From assembly GCF_025836975.1 (NCBI RefSeq), contig NZ_CP107548.1:2418001-2482000 (forward strand): a DNA stretch of 64,000 nucleotides, given 5' to 3'. The position numbers and the translations under genes were made by a program. Shown in pieces: positions 58,075 through 64,000 of the stretch (positions are counted from its first letter, which is position 1; every line of letters starts with the position of its first letter). This DNA comes from Pollutimonas sp. M17 (GTDB taxonomy: Bacteria > Pseudomonadota > Gammaproteobacteria > Burkholderiales > Burkholderiaceae_B). Under the pieces are notes generated by a model. That model did not search any database. It was given only the letters and a program-made list of their open reading frames with translations, and had not been told where the DNA came from.

Positions 58075-58895
58075 GGCTGCTTATGCGCTTCCTTGCCGCC
58101 CCGCGCCAGCCCGTGCTCGGCGCGTTTCCCGCCCTGCAGGGGGTAGGGCCCGGGCGACTCCCCGCGCTCCACCCGCCGATGGACCCTGTCGGCGTGTACG
58201 TTTGCATCGTCTTGTGGCGCATAGCCCAGGCGCGCCGCGCTCTTTTCATTGTCCCACCACGAATCGCGGTTGCCGGATACGCCAAAAACCACGGTATGCT
58301 CGACCGAGGGCGCGGCCAGGCTGGCCAGCAGCAGGCGCTCGAGGTCGGGCTCGCTGAGCCAGGTGGCCAGTTCCCTGGACTCATTGGGCTGCGGCCTGGC
58401 CGATCCGATGCGCAGGCATACGGATTCGATTCCATACTTGTCCCAATAATAACGGGCCAGGTCTTCGCCGAAGCATTTGCTGAGGCCGTACAGGCTGTCG
58501 GGCCTGCCGGGAGCGTCGGTGTCTATGCGTTCGCCGACCGGATACATGCCGACGGCATGATGCGAGCTGGCGTAAACGATCCGCTTCACACCGGCCCGCC
58601 GGGCCGATTCATAGATGTTGTAGCTTCCCGCGATGTTGATGCGCAGGGTGTCCTGCCAATCGTCGACATTCAGGCTCGCGCCCAGATGAACCACGGCGTC
58701 CACGCCCTGCAGCATGGCGTCGATCGCCGGCGCATCGGCAAGATCGCAGGGCCATAGTTCTTCGCCGTCGCCGGCGGGGTCCATCGCCGCGATATCGCTG
58801 AGCCGCAGATGCGGCACGCGGCCGCGCAGGGCCTGGCGGGCCAAGCGCCCCACTTGCCCGGCGGCCCCGGTAATCAGAATTCGCTTGTAGTCCAA
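58071..58895 (-). CDS. udh: Uronate dehydrogenase
   Basis: 274 residues, short-chain NAD-dependent epimerase fold. The Rossmann motif is LITGAAGQVGRLARQAL, then RLSDI and CDLADAPAIDAMLQGVDAVVHLGA. The catalytic Tyr-x3-Lys is in YGLSKCFGEDLARYYWDKYG, and SSHHAVGMYP and WWDN match the Pseudomonas uronate dehydrogenase closely. It oxidises galacturonate or glucuronate to an aldarolactone using NAD. The start is TTG at 58895, with AAGGAG eight bases upstream. The amidohydrolase downstream fits as the next step. The C-terminal tail is unusually basic. Confidence 0.84.
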   Translation of the reverse strand: MDYKRILITGAAGQVGRLARQALRGRVPHLRLSDIAAMDPAGDGEELWPCDLADAPAIDAMLQGVDAVVHLGASLNVDDWQDTLRINIAGSYNIYESARRAGVKRIVYASSHHAVGMYPVGERIDTDAPGRPDSLYGLSKCFGEDLARYYWDKYGIESVCLRIGSARPQPNESRELATWLSEPDLERLLLASLAAPSVEHTVVFGVSGNRDSWWDNEKSAARLGYAPQDDANVHADRVHRRVERGESPGPYPLQGGKRAEHGLARGGKEAHKQP

Positions 58896-58946
58896 CTCAG
58901 GCTCTCCTTTATGGTGTTTGCGGCGCGGCCCCGACTTTGGCGGCGC

Positions 58947-59927
58947 TTATTCGGCGCGCAGGTTTCCCGCCTTGATGACATCGCCCCAGCGCTTGTATTC
59001 CTCGGCCAGGAATGCCTTGAACTGTTCGGGCGTGTCCAGCACGGGCTCATTTCCCGACGCCAGCAGACGGTCCCTGGCCGCACCCTGCTTGAGCACCTTG
59101 GCGACGTCGGCATAGATCTTCTGGGCAAGCTCCGGCGGCATCCCCGCAGGCGCATACAAGGCATTCCAGGTTGCGGTCTGCACATTGACCACGCCCGACT
59201 CGATCATGGTGGGGACGTCCTTGGCTTCGGGGGAGCGTGTTGCGCCCGTAGTGACCAGCGCTTTCAGCTTGCCCGAGTTGACGTAGGGCATGCCCGACGG
59301 AATGTTGGCGAACAGCACCGGCACTTGTCCGCCGAGGACGTCCGCAATGGCCGGCGCTTCGCCGCGATAAGGCACGTGGATCATCTTCAGGCCGAGCTCC
59401 TTGTTCAGGAGCTCCTGCGTCATGTGGGGCGAAGAACCGACGCCGCCCGAGGCGAAGCTGATGCTACCGGGATTCTTCTTGACGTAGTCGATGTATTCCT
59501 TGAAGTTCGACGCGGGAAAGGACGGATGGGCCACCAGGACCAGCGGCGATGAGGCGATGACCGTTATGGGCGTGAAATCCTTGAGCGAATCGTAAGGAGT
59601 CTTGGCCAACAGCTGCGGCGCGACGGCGACGGCGGTTTGAGGCGAAATCCATAAGGTATAGCCATCCGGCTTGGCGTTCTTGAGTTCGCCGCCGGCGATG
59701 GTGCCGCTGGCCCCCGTGCGGTTTTCAACGACGACGGGCTGGCCCCACAGCTTGGAGAGCTCTTGCGCCACGAGCCGGGCTACGAAATCGGTGCCGCCGC
59801 CGGGCGCCGTGCCCACCAGCATCTTGACGGGCTTGTCGGGGAAGGCCTGCGCGGCGGCCGGGCCTAGCAATGCCGTGCCGAGAATGGCGGCACAGGCTGC
59901 AAACAGTATGCGACGGGCTTTATTCAT
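58947..59927 (-). CDS. Bug/TctC-family periplasmic receptor
   Basis: 326 residues. ATG at 59927 follows a good site (CCAGGAGACATC) and begins a signal peptide MNKARRILFAACAAILGTAL with cleavage after AQA near residue 32. The mature N terminus FPDKPVKMLVGTAPGGGTD is typical of Bug proteins. It binds a carboxylate for a TctA/B channel, but no tctA or tctB lies in this operon, so it must use a channel encoded elsewhere. It leads the operon with udh 51 bases downstream. Confidence 0.92.
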   Translation of the reverse strand: MNKARRILFAACAAILGTALLGPAAAQAFPDKPVKMLVGTAPGGGTDFVARLVAQELSKLWGQPVVVENRTGASGTIAGGELKNAKPDGYTLWISPQTAVAVAPQLLAKTPYDSLKDFTPITVIASSPLVLVAHPSFPASNFKEYIDYVKKNPGSISFASGGVGSSPHMTQELLNKELGLKMIHVPYRGEAPAIADVLGGQVPVLFANIPSGMPYVNSGKLKALVTTGATRSPEAKDVPTMIESGVVNVQTATWNALYAPAGMPPELAQKIYADVAKVLKQGAARDRLLASGNEPVLDTPEQFKAFLAEEYKRWGDVIKAGNLRAE

Positions 59928-59939
59928 GATGTCTCCTGG

Positions 59940-59974
59940 ATATAAGTATAGGGGTGGACGAATTATACTTATAT
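59940..59974. repeat. 11-bp inverted repeat in the bug/pdxA2 control region
   Basis: ATATAAGTATA at 59940-59950 is the exact reverse complement of TATACTTATAT at 59964-59974, with 13 bases between. It lies 13 bases upstream of the receptor's ATG. It could bind a dimeric regulator or form a transcript hairpin. Confidence 0.7.
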
Positions 59975-59979
59975 TGACG

Positions 59980-59991
59980 ATTGTCGACAAT
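59980..59991. promoter_or_regulatory. Putative GntR operator in the bug/pdxA2 control region
   Basis: ATTGTCGACAAT is a perfect 12-bp palindrome with GT and AC half-sites, as in FCD-type GntR operators. It sits between the divergent receptor operon and pdxA2, so one bound dimer could control both. Confidence 0.65.
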
Positions 59992-60041
59992 ACACATAAA
60001 ATTCGACCCACCCTATCCCTTATCTCAAAAGGTTGAATTTC

Positions 60042-61055
60042 ATGAAACCCACCATCGCATTGTTCGCCGGCGACCCTGCCGGCATCGGTCCGGAAATCGT
60101 GGCCAAAGTCCTGGCGGATCGGGAAGTGCTCGATGCCGTGAGTCTGTTGATCATCGGCAGCCGCCCGGTGCTGGAAGCAGGAATGCGCGCAGCCGGAACA
60201 GCGACCGAACTGGCCTATGCGCCCGCCGACCTGCCCGACGGCGACCATGCCCCCCTGCTCGTCCATTGGGAGCACGAGAATGCCGACAACTTCGAGCTGG
60301 GACAGGTCACGCCCAAGAATGGGCGCTTCATGCTGGATGGCCTGGCGCTGGGCCTGCGGCTTTGCCAACAGGGCATGGCCGATGCCATGTGTGTTGCGCC
60401 GCTGAACAAGGCGGCGCTGCGCGCGGGCGGCATGAAGCATCCGGATGAAATGCACTACTTCTGCGAAGTGCTGGATTTCAAAGGCAAGACGGTGGAGTTC
60501 AACGTCAACGACAAGCTCTGGACTTCGCGCGTCACCTCTCATGTTCCGCACAAGGATGTCAGCGGCCTGCTGAACGCCGAACGAATCGCCACAGGCATCG
60601 AACTGCTGTGGCAGGGATTGCAGGCGGCGGGCTACGAACAGCCGAGAATCGCCGTATGCGGCTTGAATCCCCATAACGGGGACGGCGGCGCCTTCGGCCG
60701 GGATGAAATCGACGTGATCGAACCGGGCGTCAAGCTGGCCGCCAGCCGCGGGTTTCATGCCGAGGGCCCGTTTCCCGCCGACACCACCTTCGTCCGGGCC
60801 GTCAACAAGGCCAAGGGCGGCGGCTACGACGGGGTCCTGACCATGTATCACGACCAGGGACAGATCGCCATGAAGCTGATGAGCTTCGGGGAAGGCATCA
60901 CGGTGCATTACGGCCTGCCCATGCCGGTCACCACGCCGGCTCACGGCACGGCCTACGACATCGTGCAGCAAGGCGTCGCTACGCCGGGCGCCATGAAGAA
61001 CGCGCTGCTGACGGCCGGCAAAATGGGGCTGTCGGCCAGACTGGTCAAGGCTTGA
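60042..61055 (+). CDS. PdxA-family dehydrogenase, probably catabolic (PdxA2-like)
   Basis: 337 residues of the 4-hydroxythreonine-4-phosphate dehydrogenase fold. IALFAGDPAGIGPEIVAKVL begins the protein, and the metal-binding histidines are in TSRVTSHVPHKDV and MYHDQGQIAMKLM. Besides pyridoxal biosynthesis, the family has catabolic members acting on D-threonate phosphate and the diol dehydrogenase TphB. Neighbours for sugar-acid use, rather than ksgA or surA, argue for a catabolic role. ATG at 60042 is preferred; a TTG three codons earlier is possible. AAAAGG lies upstream. Confidence 0.83.
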   Translation: MKPTIALFAGDPAGIGPEIVAKVLADREVLDAVSLLIIGSRPVLEAGMRAAGTATELAYAPADLPDGDHAPLLVHWEHENADNFELGQVTPKNGRFMLDGLALGLRLCQQGMADAMCVAPLNKAALRAGGMKHPDEMHYFCEVLDFKGKTVEFNVNDKLWTSRVTSHVPHKDVSGLLNAERIATGIELLWQGLQAAGYEQPRIAVCGLNPHNGDGGAFGRDEIDVIEPGVKLAASRGFHAEGPFPADTTFVRAVNKAKGGGYDGVLTMYHDQGQIAMKLMSFGEGITVHYGLPMPVTTPAHGTAYDIVQQGVATPGAMKNALLTAGKMGLSARLVKA

Positions 61056-61068
61056 TGCGCGACCCGTC

Positions 61069-64000
61069 CTAGCGCTGCATGGCCGCCCAGGCCTTTTGCA
61101 GCCGCTTGGCGGAAACCGGCATGGGGGTGCGCAGTTCCTGTGCGAAGAGCGCCACGCGCAGCTCTTCCAGCAGCCAGCGGAATTCTTCCAGCTGGGCATC
61201 CCCGGCGCCCTTCAACGCCGACACCGCGCGCTGGTATTGCGCCAGCAAGGGCGCCATGTCGGCCATCAGCCTGCCGTCCCTGGCCGGATCGGCCCGCAAC
61301 TTGTCGATGCGCACCTGCGCCGCCTTCAGATAGCGCGGGTAGTGCGTCAGCTGTCGATACGGGGTGTCGCGCAGAAACCATTTGCCCATCAGGCCCGCCT
61401 GCTGCTTCTGCAGGTCGGCATAAGCGGCGGCATGCGGCTTGGCCTGGGGCAGCTTCTTCTGCAGGGCGGACCACTCCGTCAATATCTGCTTGGCCAGCCG
61501 CCCCACTTCCTGCGCCAGCAGTCCCAGGCGAGCCTTGCCTTCGTTGCGCCGCAGCTCGAAGGCCTGCTGGTCGGACGGCCAGGGCTCGGCCAGGCAGGCC
61601 CGGTCCAGGGCGGAGTCGACGATCTGATTGCGCAGCTCTTCTTGAGTGCCCAGGCTCATGTACAGCATGCTCATGTGCGTCAGGTCGGGCAGGTTCTTCT
61701 CCAGGAACTTGACCTGCTCGCGCAGGGCCAGGCGGAACAGGCGCAGCAGGCCGGCGTGGTGATGCCGGCGCGCCTGGGCCGGATCGTCGAAGACATCCAG
61801 GTCGCAATGCGTCTGGCGGTCGATCAAGGCCGGATAGCCCACGAACGATTGCCCTTTGCGCTTGATCTCCATGATCTCGGGCAGAGGGCCGAAGGTCCAG
61901 TCGGTAAGCTGCTCGTGCGCGAGCGCCTGCGCCACCTGGTCGTCACTGGCGGCGAACTTCTGGAAGGACGCCTGCGCCTGCTTGCCGTGCTCCGCCTTGA
62001 GCTGGTCCAGGTTGCGCCCGCCGGACAGCATTCGGCCATGCTCGTCGACGACCTTGAAGTTCATGAACAAATGCGCCGGCAGGGTCTCGGGCTTGAAGTC
62101 GCTGCGCTGCGGGCGCAGCTTGACCTGATCCCACATGTCCGCGCCTATGGCTTCCAGCAGTCCCTGATCCGGGTCGGCGGCGCGTTCGAACCAGCGGTCG
62201 GCGAAGCCGGCCGCGTAGTCCGGCAAGGGCACGCAATGGCGCCGGATCTTCTGCGGCAGGGACTTCAGCAAGAGATGCACTTTCTCTTTCAGCATGCCGG
62301 GCACCAGCCATTCGCAGCGCATCGGGTCGATCTGGTTCAAGGCGAACAGAGGCACGGTCAAGGTGACGCCGTCGCGAACCGAGCCGGGCTCGAAATGATA
62401 GTCCAGCGCCATCTGCACGCCCTGCCATTCCACCTTCTTCGGGAAGACCTCGGTGGTGATGCCGGCCGCGTCGTGGCGCATCAGCGCGTCGCGCGTCAGC
62501 ATCAGCGAGCGCGCCTGGTCCTTGGATAAAGACTTGTGCCATTTTTCCAGGGTGGCCGTCTGGAATACGTCGGCGGGAATCTGCTGATCGTAGAATGCGA
62601 AAATCAGCGAGTCGTCGACCAATATGTCGGGACGGCGCGTCTGATGCTCCAGCTTTTCGATGGAGGCGATCAGCTGCCGATTGTGCTTCAGGAAAGGCAG
62701 GGCCGAATCGATCTCGCCGGTGACCAGGGCCTGGCGGATGAACAGTTCGCGCGCCTGGGCCGGGTCGATCTTGCCGAAGTGGATACGGCGGCCGGTGTAG
62801 ACCGGCAGTCCGTAGAGCGTGGCGCGCTCGTTGGCCACGACCTGGCCGGCCTTCTTTTCCCAACGGGGATCGGACCAGGTCCGCCGTATCAGGTGGGCTC
62901 CAGCCTTCTCCAGCCAGACCGGGTCTATCCTGGCCACGCAGCGCGCATACAGGCGCGTCGTTTCCACCAGTTCGGCCGCGACGATCCATCGGCCGGCCTT
63001 CTTGACCAGCCGCGAACCCGGATGGATCTGGAAGCGGATGTCGCGCGCGCCCTGATAGGTCGAAGAGTCCTCGCTTTTAAGGCCGATGTTGCCCAGCAGG
63101 CCGGCCAGCAGAGCCATGTGCGTCTGCTCGTAGGTAGCGTCCACGGCGTTCATGCGCCAGCCCTGTTCGCCCACCAGGGCCGCCAGCTGGCTGTGCACGT
63201 CGCGCCATTCGCGCAGGCGCAACGGCGACAGGAAATTCTGCCGCAGCAGGGCCACCAGCTTGCGCTGCGACGCCTTGTGCTCGACCTGTTCTCCGTACCA
63301 GCGCCACAGCTTCAGGTAGGAGATGAATTCCGACTTGTCGTCGCCGAACTTCGCATGCGCCGCCTCCGACGCCTCGCGCTCCTGCATGGGCCGGTCGCGG
63401 GGATCCTGCACCGACAGGGCCGATGCGATGATCAGTATCTCGGTCAGGCACTGCTGGTCCCTGGCGGCCAGTATCATGCGGGCCAGGCGCGGATCCACGG
63501 GCAGCCGCGCCAGTTCGCGGCCGCTCTCGGTCAGTCGATTGCCTTCGTCGATGGCGCCCAGTTCCTGGAGCAGATGGTAGCCGTCCGCAATCGCCCTTCC
63601 CGGCGGTGGATCGACAAAGGGAAAGGACTCGATATCGTCCAGCCTCAAGGCCTTCATGCGCAGAATCACCGAGGCCAGCGACGAACGCAGCACTTCGGGG
63701 TCGGTGAAGGCCGCCCTGCCCTTGTAGTCGTCTTCGGCATACAGGCGCACGCACACGCCGGGGCCGATGCGGCCACAGCGTCCGGCGCGCTGATTGGCCG
63801 AAGCCTGGCTGACGGGCTCGATGCGCAGCTGTTCGACCTTGTTGCGCCAGGAATAGCGCTTGACGCGCGCCAGGCCGCTGTCGACGACATAGCGTATGCC
63901 CGGCACGGTCAGCGAAGTCTCCGCCACATTGGTGGCCAGCACCACGCGCCGCGCATTGCCCTGGGGCCGGAAGATGCGTTCCTGCTCCGCCTGCGAAAGG
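61069..64000 (-). CDS. hrpA: ATP-dependent RNA helicase HrpA, C-terminal part (5' end outside window)
   Basis: The frame is open to the window edge, so about 976 residues of a roughly 1300-residue DEAH-box helicase are seen. Motif V is VLATNVAETSLTVPGIRYV and motif VI is NQRAGRCGRIGPGVCVRLY; the HA2 and OB-type domains and the long DUF3418 C-terminal domain follow. Motifs I and II lie outside. HrpA resolves stalled ribosomes and unwinds RNA. It is convergent with pdxA2, with 13 bases between the stops. Confidence 0.95.
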   Translation of the reverse strand, partial: LSQAEQERIFRPQGNARRVVLATNVAETSLTVPGIRYVVDSGLARVKRYSWRNKVEQLRIEPVSQASANQRAGRCGRIGPGVCVRLYAEDDYKGRAAFTDPEVLRSSLASVILRMKALRLDDIESFPFVDPPPGRAIADGYHLLQELGAIDEGNRLTESGRELARLPVDPRLARMILAARDQQCLTEILIIASALSVQDPRDRPMQEREASEAAHAKFGDDKSEFISYLKLWRWYGEQVEHKASQRKLVALLRQNFLSPLRLREWRDVHSQLAALVGEQGWRMNAVDATYEQTHMALLAGLLGNIGLKSEDSSTYQGARDIRFQIHPGSRLVKKAGRWIVAAELVETTRLYARCVARIDPVWLEKAGAHLIRRTWSDPRWEKKAGQVVANERATLYGLPVYTGRRIHFGKIDPAQARELFIRQALVTGEIDSALPFLKHNRQLIASIEKLEHQTRRPDILVDDSLIFAFYDQQIPADVFQTATLEKWHKSLSKDQARSLMLTRDALMRHDAAGITTEVFPKKVEWQGVQMALDYHFEPGSVRDGVTLTVPLFALNQIDPMRCEWLVPGMLKEKVHLLLKSLPQKIRRHCVPLPDYAAGFADRWFERAADPDQGLLEAIGADMWDQVKLRPQRSDFKPETLPAHLFMNFKVVDEHGRMLSGGRNLDQLKAEHGKQAQASFQKFAASDDQVAQALAHEQLTDWTFGPLPEIMEIKRKGQSFVGYPALIDRQTHCDLDVFDDPAQARRHHHAGLLRLFRLALREQVKFLEKNLPDLTHMSMLYMSLGTQEELRNQIVDSALDRACLAEPWPSDQQAFELRRNEGKARLGLLAQEVGRLAKQILTEWSALQKKLPQAKPHAAAYADLQKQQAGLMGKWFLRDTPYRQLTHYPRYLKAAQVRIDKLRADPARDGRLMADMAPLLAQYQRAVSALKGAGDAQLEEFRWLLEELRVALFAQELRTPMPVSAKRLQKAWAAMQR

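Noticed and set aside
60042-61055. Biosynthetic pdxA for vitamin B6
   Set aside because: Genes usually linked to biosynthetic pdxA (surA, ksgA) are absent, and the context is catabolic. The alternative is kept open, but not as the primary call.

Overview
The window is about 65% GC, densely coding, and reads as the chromosome of a betaproteobacterium of the family Alcaligenaceae (Bordetella, Achromobacter or Pusillimonas relatives). The evidence is the gene order yebC-purD-hemF-nadD-rsfS-rlmH-maf, the abundance of Bug/TctC receptors for tripartite tricarboxylate (TTT) transport, a Bordetella-like LPS-core glycosyltransferase/deacetylase operon, and an rrn operon with Ile-GAT and Ala-TGC tRNAs in its spacer. 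No sequence search was possible, so the genus is left open.

Layout. 1-14.4 kb is mostly core metabolism: the end of pepN, fbp, a quinone reductase, an EamA exporter, a tartrate-dehydrogenase/hydroxypyruvate-reductase pair, a HerA-like ATPase, then yebC, purD, hemF, nadD, rsfS, rlmH, pyk and maf. 14.5-23.0 kb is a catabolic block: TctA/B/C uptake, a class V aminotransferase, a divergent GntR/FCD regulator with two GTATAC-centred operator candidates, and a fused FAD/Fe-S D-2-hydroxyacid dehydrogenase. 23.0-31.1 kb is a dipeptide-type ABC transporter with an M20 peptidase and a divergent LysR regulator. 31.1-32.8 kb is a small accessory pocket: a dead traG (conjugative coupling protein) fragment, a MarR-DUF1398 pair with twin operators, and the 3' end of an IS3-family element.

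32.86-38.66 kb is a complete rRNA operon on the minus strand with a recognisable promoter, two boxA sites and a terminator. 38.7-42.2 kb holds rng (RNase G), unexpectedly far from maf, and a TauE/DUF1634 pair. 42.2-56.35 kb is envelope biogenesis: a lipoprotein, msbA, a heptosyltransferase, a YdcF protein, and a translationally coupled run dnaE > glycosyltransferase > deacetylase > glycosyltransferase > glycosyltransferase > deacetylase > glycosyltransferase. 56.4-61.1 kb is a second catabolic block: a Bug receptor, a uronate dehydrogenase, a COG3618-type amidohydrolase and a GntR regulator in one operon, with a divergent PdxA2-like dehydrogenase. The window ends inside hrpA.

Functionally, several units point to sugar-acid and hydroxy-acid use. 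Tartrate dehydrogenase plus hydroxypyruvate reductase, the TTT/aminotransferase/D-2-hydroxyacid dehydrogenase block, and the uronate dehydrogenase-lactonase-PdxA2 block each pair uptake or regulation with oxidation of hydroxylated carboxylates. The least described unit is the uronate dehydrogenase/amidohydrolase/PdxA2 block with its inverted-repeat-rich control region. The clearest signs of genome rearrangement are the accessory pocket beside the rrn operon and the separation of maf from rng.
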